Assembly: GCA_028684405.1 (NCBI GenBank)
Contig: JAQUGA010000163.1
Location: 1-5,852 of the forward strand
Source: Bacteroidales bacterium
GTDB lineage: Bacteria > Bacteroidota > Bacteroidia > Bacteroidales > WCHB1-69
Direction: 5' to 3'
Length of the DNA stretch: 5,852 nucleotides
Shown: positions 1-4,842 of the stretch, piece by piece
Layout: the number at the start of each line of letters is the position of its first letter
How positions within the stretch are numbered: the stretch's first letter is position 1
Made by a program: the position numbers and the translations under genes
Notes under the pieces: generated by a model
Database searches by the model: none
The model's input: the letters and a program-made list of their open reading frames with translations, nothing else
Told to the model about the DNA's origin: nothing

Positions 1-728
1 TCGCCCAAAGCGACCCGAACTGCGGGTGCCGTTTGACAAACCACATGAATATTTGGATTAGCAAGAGCTTCCCAAACTTCTTCAATGTAATTTTTCTCAA
101 CCAAAGCTCCTGTAGGACAACGATTTACACATTGTCCACAATTGGTACAAATCACTTCAAACATGGAATGGTCGAAGAATGTGGAAATTTTCATATGTTC
201 GCCTTTATGAGCACAACTCACAGCACTCACGTATTGCAACTCTTCACAAACACGAACACATCGCTGACAACGCACACATTTGCTATCATCTTTTACGATG
301 GACGGTGAATATTTGTCAATAGTATAATTTTTGAGAGGCACCAAATCAATGAAATAATCATTGCTAATTTTAAACTCAGCTGCTAATTCCTGTAACTCAC
401 ATTTGCCATTTTTATAACATTTTGTACAATCAGCATTGTGCTCGGACAAGAGTAATTCAATAATATGTTTACGTGTAGTGCGAACTTTATGACTGTTTGT
501 ATAAATTTCCATTCCATCAGAAACGGGCGTAGCACACGAAACGGGCAAAGTACGTGCACCAACTTGTTCAACTACACAAACACGACAATTGCCCGCAACA
601 TTTATATCTGGATGGTGACATAAAACAGGAATGTTTATATTAATTTGGCGTGCTGCATCAAGAATTGTTTTTCCTTTGTCGACGCTAACATCTATATTAT
701 CTATGGTTAAATTTACTTTATCTGCCAT
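1..728 (-). CDS. hydA: NAD-linked [FeFe] hydrogenase catalytic subunit HydA, partial (C-terminus off the left edge)
   Basis: Only the N-terminal 242 codons are in the window. The frame is open from ATG at 728 to the edge. It carries the NuoG-like electron-relay arm. The [2Fe-2S] domain has Cys37, Cys48, Cys51 and Cys65. The His-Cys3 [4Fe-4S] site is His97, Cys101, Cys104 and Cys110. The 2x[4Fe-4S] ferredoxin domain has CxxCxxCxxxC at 151-161 and CxxCxxxCP at 194-205 (Cys194, 197, 200, 204). The sequence then enters QTAPAVRVALG at 232-242, the typical opening of the [FeFe]-hydrogenase H-cluster domain; NuoG and formate dehydrogenases have a molybdopterin-type fold instead. The H-cluster motifs (TSCCP and others) lie outside the window and could not be checked. 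The family evolves or oxidises H2 in the cytoplasm. The start lies 31 bases after the hydB stop, with no visible Shine-Dalgarno, as the last of three co-directional genes. Confidence 0.93.
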   Translation of the reverse strand, partial: MADKVNLTIDNIDVSVDKGKTILDAARQININIPVLCHHPDINVAGNCRVCVVEQVGARTLPVSCATPVSDGMEIYTNSHKVRTTRKHIIELLLSEHNADCTKCYKNGKCELQELAAEFKISNDYFIDLVPLKNYTIDKYSPSIVKDDSKCVRCQRCVRVCEELQYVSAVSCAHKGEHMKISTFFDHSMFEVICTNCGQCVNRCPTGALVEKNYIEEVWEALANPNIHVVCQTAPAVRVALG

Positions 729-759
729 TTTTTTCAATTTTTAAATGTTACATTATTTC

Positions 760-1938
760 TTAGTATATCATTTCTTCTTTAAAATTAGTCACGATGGACG
801 AGAAAGAATTAGCAACCGACTGTCCTAAACCGCATTTAGCTGTCATTTTCATCGTTTCAGTTAGTTTCAACAGATAGTCTAAATAGGATGAATTTTTATC
901 ACCCCGTTTCACTGCTTCAATACCATATATTAATTGTTGCGTTCCAACACGGCATGGCGTGCACTGTCCACAGGACTCTTCAACAAAGAAATCCAAATAA
1001 TTTCTCAATAAATTATACATTGAACGAGAGCTATTAAAAATCATCATTGAACCTCCAGTTGGCAAATTATCGCCTTCCAAATCACTTTGATAGCCAATTA
1101 TAGTTGTAGGAAATTTTTTGCGAGGAACACAAAAACCAGAAGCTCCGCCAACTTGAACCGCTTTGGTATCTCCATCACCAAATTCGTCAACAAATTCTTG
1201 CAAGGACATACCGAGTTCTAATTCATAAACACCTGCAATAGGCGTATCGCCCGAAACGGAAAACAACTTTGAACCACGTGAAGATTTTGTTCCCAAACGT
1301 TTGTAACTTTGAGAACCAATTTTACAAACCATTGCAGCCGAAGCTAATGTTTCTACATTATTTACCACCGTTGGTTGGCCCAAATAGCCTTCTATTACCG
1401 GAAAAGGCGGTTTATTCCGGGGTTCACCTCGCCTTCCTTCCATAGATTCTAAAAGAGCCGTTTCTTCACCGCAAACATACGCTCCACTGCCCATGAAAAT
1501 ATCAATTTCAAAATCGAAGTTCACCGCTTTCATAATTGCATGGAATTCTTTTAATTCTTTTAGAAGTTTGGGAACTAAAAAACGATATTCACCTCGAAGA
1601 TAAATGTATCCTTTTTTCGCACCAACCACTCTTGCAGCAATAGCCATTCCCGTAAAAACTTTTTGTGCTACTTTGTCAAGAATTTCTCGATCTTTAAACG
1701 TTCCAGGTTCGCCTTCATCAGCATTGCAAATTACATGTTTATTTACCGATTTTGCATCTCTAGCAAATTTCCATTTCAATCCTGTTAAAAAACCGGCTCC
1801 ACCTCTTCCTTTGAGTCCCGAGTCAATCATTTCATTAATGATTTCATCATCTGTTTTTGCAAACGTTTTTTCTATTATTTCCCTGTAGTTATCTTCGCTA
1901 AAGATTAAATCTACTCGTTTAAGGGTTTTCTCTGCCAT
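760..1938 (-). CDS. hydB: NAD-linked [FeFe] hydrogenase flavoprotein subunit HydB (NuoF-like), compact form
   Basis: This 392-residue protein is the FMN-, NAD(H)- and [4Fe-4S]-binding subunit that passes electrons between NAD(H) and the Fe-S chain of HydA. Visible motifs are GRGGAGF at 44-50 (FMN/nucleotide glycine-rich loop), CNADEGEPGT at 71-80, GSGAYVCGEETAL at 150-162, VNNVETLA at 192-199 and a SLBB-like stretch around 225-255. The C-terminal [4Fe-4S] motif is ESCGQCTPCRVG at 321-332 (Cys323, 326, 329), with Cys369 in KCGLGQS as the fourth ligand. It stops soon after this cluster. The N-terminal thioredoxin-like [2Fe-2S] domain and the C-terminal 2x[4Fe-4S] ferredoxin domain of the roughly 600-residue bifurcating HydB proteins are both absent. 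In-frame TAA lies upstream at 1957-1959, and only 31 bases separate the stop from hydA, so this is not a frameshifted long form. ATG at 1938 is supported by a strong upstream GGAGGG. It could equally be named NuoF or HndC; the neighbours decide the hydrogenase assignment. Confidence 0.94.
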   Translation of the reverse strand: MAEKTLKRVDLIFSEDNYREIIEKTFAKTDDEIINEMIDSGLKGRGGAGFLTGLKWKFARDAKSVNKHVICNADEGEPGTFKDREILDKVAQKVFTGMAIAARVVGAKKGYIYLRGEYRFLVPKLLKELKEFHAIMKAVNFDFEIDIFMGSGAYVCGEETALLESMEGRRGEPRNKPPFPVIEGYLGQPTVVNNVETLASAAMVCKIGSQSYKRLGTKSSRGSKLFSVSGDTPIAGVYELELGMSLQEFVDEFGDGDTKAVQVGGASGFCVPRKKFPTTIIGYQSDLEGDNLPTGGSMMIFNSSRSMYNLLRNYLDFFVEESCGQCTPCRVGTQQLIYGIEAVKRGDKNSSYLDYLLKLTETMKMTAKCGLGQSVANSFSSIVTNFKEEMIY

Positions 1939-1945
1939 AATTTTG

Positions 1946-1951
1946 CCCTCC
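1946..1951 (-). promoter_or_regulatory. Strong Shine-Dalgarno sequence for hydB
   Basis: GGAGGG on the minus strand lies 7 bases before the hydB ATG, within the 18-base hydC-hydB spacer. It fixes the hydB start. The other starts in the window (hydA, hydC, gcvT and the methyltransferase) show no comparable motif, as expected for Bacteroidota, where Shine-Dalgarno use is weak. Confidence 0.65.
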
Positions 1952-1956
1952 GTTTT

Positions 1957-2430
1957 TTAATAAGTTCCTTTTCTACTATAACTTTGAATAATTTCCATCA
2001 CTTTTTCCAGATCAAGGTCTATATAGACTTCATCATTTATAAGCATAGCCGGCGCTTTGTGACACCAACCTAAACAATTGGTTTGCAATAATGTAAACTT
2101 TTTGTCTTTTGTAGTTTCACCCAGTTTCAGTTTCAAGGTATCTTCAATCGTTTTAATCATTTGATTCTTACCTTTCATTGCACATGTAATTGATTTACAG
2201 ACACGAATTACAAATTCGCCCCTAGGTTCAGTGTCCAGAAAACTATAAAAAGTTGCAGTACCATATACTTGAGCTGCCGACAAGTCCAGTTCCTGAGCAA
2301 CAATTTTCAAGGTTACTTCTGTAAGAGTTCGCTCTTGTTCTACAATGCCTTGCAAAACAGGAAGTAAGCTTTCACGCTTCTTACCATAAATATTTACAAG
2401 TCGTTTCACTAAGTTTTCAACTTCCACCAT
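1957..2430 (-). CDS. hydC: NAD-linked [FeFe] hydrogenase small subunit HydC (NuoE-like, thioredoxin-fold [2Fe-2S])
   Basis: This 157-residue protein has the usual NuoE/HydC length and architecture. A helical N-terminal part contains DLSAAQVYGTATFYSFL at 49-65, a family signature. A thioredoxin-like domain follows, with four [2Fe-2S] ligands: Cys78 and Cys83 (CKSITC) and Cys119 and Cys123 (CLGWC). KAPAMLINDEVY follows at 125-136, matching the family's conserved aPvm-in segment. In the complex it docks on the flavoprotein HydB near the FMN. It is the first gene of the operon. The hydB start is 18 bases after its stop and in the same reading frame, six codons apart. ATG at 2430 has an A-rich leader without Shine-Dalgarno. 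A Bacteroidota-type promoter lies about 70 bases upstream. The NuoE versus HydC name rests on the downstream hydrogenase gene. Confidence 0.94.
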   Translation of the reverse strand: MVEVENLVKRLVNIYGKKRESLLPVLQGIVEQERTLTEVTLKIVAQELDLSAAQVYGTATFYSFLDTEPRGEFVIRVCKSITCAMKGKNQMIKTIEDTLKLKLGETTKDKKFTLLQTNCLGWCHKAPAMLINDEVYIDLDLEKVMEIIQSYSRKGTY

Positions 2431-2500
2431 AATTTTTGTTTTATCAGATTATTACTAATTCAATCATTACTTTTAACTTCATTTTATATAGTTACCAGAA

Positions 2501-2532
2501 CAAATATAACATTATGATTAACAATTACCAAA
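2501..2532 (-). promoter_or_regulatory. Predicted Bacteroidota-type promoter of the hydCBA operon
   Basis: On the minus strand the sequence reads TTTG (2532-2529), 20 bases of spacer, then TATATTTG (2508-2501). This matches the Bacteroidota primary sigma consensus, TTTG at -33 and TAnnTTTG at -7 with a spacer of about 19-21 bases. The predicted transcription start is near 2495, giving a leader of about 65 bases before the hydC ATG. It is the only full match I found in the spacer. Base composition is AT-rich, so a chance match remains possible. Confidence 0.6.
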
Positions 2533-2539
2533 AATAATT

Positions 2540-2576
2540 TAATCAATAATTAGAAAATGACTAATTTGTAATCAAT
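2540..2576. repeat. Direct repeat pair flanking a small dyad, upstream of the hydC promoter
   Basis: TAATCAAT occurs at 2540-2547 and again at 2569-2576, 29 bases apart. Between them is an inverted repeat, AATTAG (2548-2553) and CTAATT (2561-2566), with a 7-base centre. The block starts 8 bases upstream of the predicted -33 element on the hydC side, where an activator or repressor could bind. It does not match a complete FNR or Rex operator. Sequence this AT-rich produces such repeats by chance, so the regulatory role is a guess. Confidence 0.3.
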
Positions 2577-2787
2577 CTACATTAACACAATAATAAATAA
2601 AAGAAATATTTAAAAACTCTAAATACATTGATTTTTACACTTTTGCAATATAAAACATAAGGAAAAAACAAAATGCACCTCTGTAGACCCTATTAAAGGC
2701 AAATAGTTAATAATGATAGAAATTTGTTAACCCATGTCATTAAGTTAATATTTACAAATAGCAACTTTTGTCAAATCAAAATAAAGC

Positions 2788-2826
2788 AAAAAGAAAAGGG
2801 GGAATACAAAATTGTATTCCCCCTTT
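2788..2826 (-). terminator. Rho-independent terminator of gcvT
   Basis: The inverted repeat AAAGGGGGAATACAA (2795-2809) pairs with TTGTATTCCCCCTTT (2812-2826), a 15-base-pair stem with a G/C block at its base. The innermost pairs probably open to form a workable loop. On the minus strand the stem is followed by TTTTCTTTTT down to 2788. The outer arm begins 18 bases after the gcvT stop. A plus-strand function is less likely because no plus-strand gene ends here. Confidence 0.85.
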
Positions 2827-2844
2827 AAAAGAGTTAAACCTTTG

Positions 2845-3939
2845 TTAACCCACCTTATAAAAAGGAGGTCTTACAATAACTGCTTTTAATTTTTTATCTC
2901 TAACTTGAATAAAGATTTCAGTTCCTACTTTTGAAAAAGCTGCTTTCACATACCCCATTCCAATTGCTTTCTTAACGGACGGTCCTTGAGTGCCAGAGGT
3001 GACTTTGCCAAGTTCATTTCCTTCTGCATCAAAAATAGCATAATCTTTACGAGGAATGCCTCTATCAATCATTTCAAAAGCAACAAGTTTGCGACTTACT
3101 CCTTCTTGCTTAATTTTCAAATACAAGTCTTTATCAATGAAATCTTTATGATCAACAAACTTGGTTATCCATCCCAAACCTGCTTCCATTGGATTGGTTG
3201 TTTCATCAATATCATTGCCATATAAGCAAAAACCCATTTCGAGGCGAAGTGTATCTCTTGCAGCCAAACCAATAGGTTTGATATCAAATTCTTTTCCTGC
3301 TTCAAATACAGCATTCCAAATATGCTCGGCATTCTCATTGTAAAAATATATTTCGCAACCACCCGAACCAGTATATCCTGTAATTGAAAACAGAATTCCA
3401 TCAATCCCGGCAAATTTTATTGTTTTGTGAGTATAATATTCCATATCCTCAATGGGTGTATCTGTTAGCTTTTGCATAGCCTTTAATGCCAATGGTCCTT
3501 GAACTGCCAATTGCGAAATATTGCCAGAAGCATTTTCAATTTCTGCACCAAATTTTTTATTTTGTTCTTGAACCCATGCCCAATCCTTATCAATATTTCC
3601 TGCATTTACAACCAACAAATAAAAATCTTCCTTCATTCTGTAGACTAAAAAGTCATCAACAATGCCTCCCTTGCCATTTGGGAAACACGAATATTGGATT
3701 TTCCCGTCCACCAATGTAGACGCATCATTGGTTGTAATATATTGAACCAAATCCAATGCTTTTGGACCTTTCACATAAATTTCTCCCATATGTGATACAT
3801 CAAAAACGCCCACTTTATTCCTAACATGTTCGTGTTCAGCGTTTAGCCCTTCGTACTGAATAGGCATGTAAAAACCAGCAAATGGAGCCATTTTGGCTCC
3901 AAGCGATTCATGAATCTTCGTAAATTCGGTATGTTTCAT
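2845..3939 (-). CDS. gcvT: Aminomethyltransferase, glycine cleavage system T-protein
   Basis: This 364-residue protein has the usual GcvT length. It transfers the methylene group from the aminomethyl-lipoyl arm of H-protein (GcvH) to tetrahydrofolate, releasing ammonia, in the cytoplasm. Family signatures in order are MAPFAGFYMPIQY at 17-29, HVRNKVGVFDVSHMGE at 38-53, GGIVDDFLVYR at 91-101 (with the conserved Asp pair that includes the folate-site acid), VQGP at 146-149, TGYTGSGGCEIY at 187-198, GLAARDTLRLEMG at 224-236, NPMEAGLGW at 249-257, RGIPRKDY at 293-300 and GKVTSGTQGPSVKKAIGMGYV at 311-331. Many family members have E-x-GFE where this has SGGCE. I take that as lineage variation, not loss of function. 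ATG at 3939 gives the standard N-terminus and has no Shine-Dalgarno. The neighbours are not glycine-cleavage genes, so gcvH and gcvP must lie elsewhere. No glycine riboswitch fits the short upstream spacer. Confidence 0.97.
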   Translation of the reverse strand: MKHTEFTKIHESLGAKMAPFAGFYMPIQYEGLNAEHEHVRNKVGVFDVSHMGEIYVKGPKALDLVQYITTNDASTLVDGKIQYSCFPNGKGGIVDDFLVYRMKEDFYLLVVNAGNIDKDWAWVQEQNKKFGAEIENASGNISQLAVQGPLALKAMQKLTDTPIEDMEYYTHKTIKFAGIDGILFSITGYTGSGGCEIYFYNENAEHIWNAVFEAGKEFDIKPIGLAARDTLRLEMGFCLYGNDIDETTNPMEAGLGWITKFVDHKDFIDKDLYLKIKQEGVSRKLVAFEMIDRGIPRKDYAIFDAEGNELGKVTSGTQGPSVKKAIGMGYVKAAFSKVGTEIFIQVRDKKLKAVIVRPPFYKVG

Positions 3940-3960
3940 CTTTATAATATTAAGTTTTTC

Positions 3961-4080
3961 ATGATTATATTTAATAACAAAATTAGCAAAATATATTTAG
4001 GATTTATCCTTTTTGGACTTTATTTTTTTATAGTTTTGTTTTATTATAAAACAAGCTCATCAACGCCAACATTAGAATGA
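3961..4080 (+). CDS. Candidate 39-residue single-span membrane protein, coupled to the downstream methyltransferase
   Basis: The frame runs from ATG at 3961 to TGA at 4078-4080, whose stop overlaps the next gene's start as ATGA (4077-4080), a common arrangement for translational coupling. The predicted peptide starts MIIFNNKISK. An unbroken hydrophobic stretch follows at about 11-29 (IYLGFILFGLYFFIVLFYY), then a lysine and a polar Ser/Thr-rich tail ending TPTLE. That is the shape of a single transmembrane helix. In-frame ATGs at 3931 and 3910 would lengthen it to 49 or 56 residues, but both overlap the divergent gcvT start. I do not recognise a family. Against it, T-rich intergenic DNA encodes hydrophobic residues by chance, there is no Shine-Dalgarno, and promoter-like elements for both neighbours fall inside it. 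Confidence 0.35.
   Translation: MIIFNNKISKIYLGFILFGLYFFIVLFYYKTSSSTPTLE
3978..3985 (-). promoter_or_regulatory. Possible -7 promoter element for gcvT
   Basis: TAATTTTG on the minus strand matches the Bacteroidota -7 consensus TAnnTTTG, 38 bases before the gcvT ATG. No TTTG is present at the expected -33 distance (around 4005-4007), so only half of the promoter is visible. It lies inside the candidate small ORF at 3961-4080. Confidence 0.3.
4031..4038 (+). promoter_or_regulatory. Possible -7 promoter element for the RsmI-like methyltransferase
   Basis: TAGTTTTG matches TAnnTTTG and would start transcription near 4044, giving a leader of about 33 bases before ATG at 4077. The nearest upstream TTTTG (4011-4015) leaves only 15 bases of spacer instead of about 19-21, so the match is partial. 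If this is the real promoter, the small ORF at 3961 would not be on that transcript. Confidence 0.3.
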
Positions 4081-4787
4081 ATATAAATCCCGGAAAACTA
4101 TATCTTATTCCTACTCCAATTGGAAATTCTGCTCGAAAAGAAATTCCAGAATACAATATTGAGATTCTTAAATCAATCTCCGTTTTCATTGTAGAAGAAC
4201 TTCGCACTGCGCGACGTTTTTTAGTAACCAACAACTGCAAGGACTTAATTGAAACTTCTGTTTTTCATATTTACAACGAACATTCCGATAAGCAGTCGTT
4301 TGCAGAGTTATTGAAACCCATTTACAAAGGTCAAAACATTGGCATATTATCGGAAGCTGGACTTCCATGTATTGCCGATCCTGGTGAAGAGATTGTGTTG
4401 GAAGCTCATTTAATGAACATTCAAATTGTGCCTTTGGTGGGTCCATCTTCTATTTTTCTTGCATTAATGGCATCAGGTTTAAATGGGGAATCTTTTAAAT
4501 TTCATGGATATCTCCCCATTGAAAAAAACGAAAAAGAGAGAAGTATTTCAAATATTTCTAGCGACATATTGAAAACTAAAACTTCTCATATTTTTATTGA
4601 AGCCCCTTATCGAAACGACAAAATGCTAGAATCGATTTTGAAAAGCTGCCACAATGATCTCCATCTCTGTATTGCTGCCAATATCATGAATGACAATCAA
4701 TATATAAAAACAAAGAGCATTCGAGATTGGAAAAAAACAAAAGTCGAACTTCATAAAATTCCTACCATATTTATTATTGGGTATTAA
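4077..4787 (+). CDS. RsmI-like SAM-dependent methyltransferase (tetrapyrrole methylase superfamily)
   Basis: This 236-residue protein belongs to the family of RsmI, which 2'-O-methylates C1402 of 16S rRNA. Shared signatures are KLYLIPTPIGN at 7-17, EELRTARRFL at 40-49 (RsmI has EDTR at this point), GILSEAGLPCIADPG at 89-103 (RsmI: SDAGTP-I-DPG), VPLVGPSS at 118-125 (SAM-site region) and GLNGESFKFHGYLP at 134-147. It is shorter than typical RsmI (about 280 residues). Its last third (about 195-236) has lost the RsmI-type AREL/TK segment and reads LCIAANIMNDNQYIKTKSI. I therefore judge it to be the divergent paralogue found in Bacteroidota, not RsmI itself. The substrate is unknown; rRNA is a guess. 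Start ATG at 4077 directly precedes the conserved LYLIPTPIGN. It converges with rny across a shared terminator. Confidence 0.88.
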   Translation: MNINPGKLYLIPTPIGNSARKEIPEYNIEILKSISVFIVEELRTARRFLVTNNCKDLIETSVFHIYNEHSDKQSFAELLKPIYKGQNIGILSEAGLPCIADPGEEIVLEAHLMNIQIVPLVGPSSIFLALMASGLNGESFKFHGYLPIEKNEKERSISNISSDILKTKTSHIFIEAPYRNDKMLESILKSCHNDLHLCIAANIMNDNQYIKTKSIRDWKKTKVELHKIPTIFIIGY

Positions 4788-4820
4788 AAAAAGAGGTGAT
4801 AAAAATCACCTCTTTTTTTT
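4786..4820. terminator. Bidirectional intrinsic terminator between the methyltransferase and rny
   Basis: GAGGTGAT (4793-4800) pairs perfectly with ATCACCTC (4805-4812) around an AAAA loop. The stem extends through seven A-T pairs (4786-4792 with 4813-4819), giving 15 uninterrupted pairs. The plus strand ends in eight T's (4813-4820), and the A-run provides a T-tract for the minus strand. It can therefore stop both convergent transcripts. The left arm overlaps the last two bases of the methyltransferase stop codon, and the right end is 22 bases from the rny stop. Confidence 0.92.
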
Positions 4821-4842
4821 AGTTCAAAAACTTAATTGTTTT

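Larger units (their letters stand above)
2431..2844. other. 414-base AT-rich intergenic spacer between hydC and gcvT
   Basis: Both flanking genes are on the minus strand, so the spacer is the end of the gcvT unit and the start of the hyd unit. It contains the hydC leader (2431 to about 2495), the predicted promoter (2501-2532), the repeat cluster (2540-2576) and the gcvT terminator (2788-2826). In the remaining part, roughly 2577-2787, I see no convincing reading frame, tRNA, hairpin or promoter on either strand. Stops are frequent in all frames. Confidence 0.7.

Noticed and set aside
33..308. 91-codon plus-strand frame opposite hydA
   Set aside because: It is antisense to the ferredoxin domain of hydA, has no recognisable motif, and the hydA frame is unambiguous from its cysteine ligands.
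1..728. Reading the partial gene as NuoG (complex I) or a formate dehydrogenase alpha subunit
   Set aside because: The N-terminal cluster arm is shared, but the sequence then enters QTAPAVRVALG, the start of the [FeFe]-hydrogenase domain. Molybdopterin-type enzymes continue differently.
1604..1888. 94-codon plus-strand frame opposite hydB
   Set aside because: It is antisense to the conserved FMN-binding region of hydB. The open frame is a by-product of hydB codon usage.
2534..2600. FNR (TTGAT-N4-ATCAA) or Rex-type operator upstream of hydC
   Set aside because: Only half-sites (TTGAT) are present. No full palindrome of either type could be found.
2577..2787. Small RNA or riboswitch in the hydC-gcvT spacer
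   Set aside because: No stable hairpin, conserved riboswitch-like core or promoter-terminator pair is visible. The stretch looks like plain AT-rich spacer.
2723..2852. 12-base direct repeat TTTGTTAACCCA at 2723-2734 and 2841-2852
   Set aside because: One copy includes the gcvT stop codon. There are only two copies, with no flanking duplication or mobile-element features, so coincidence is likely.
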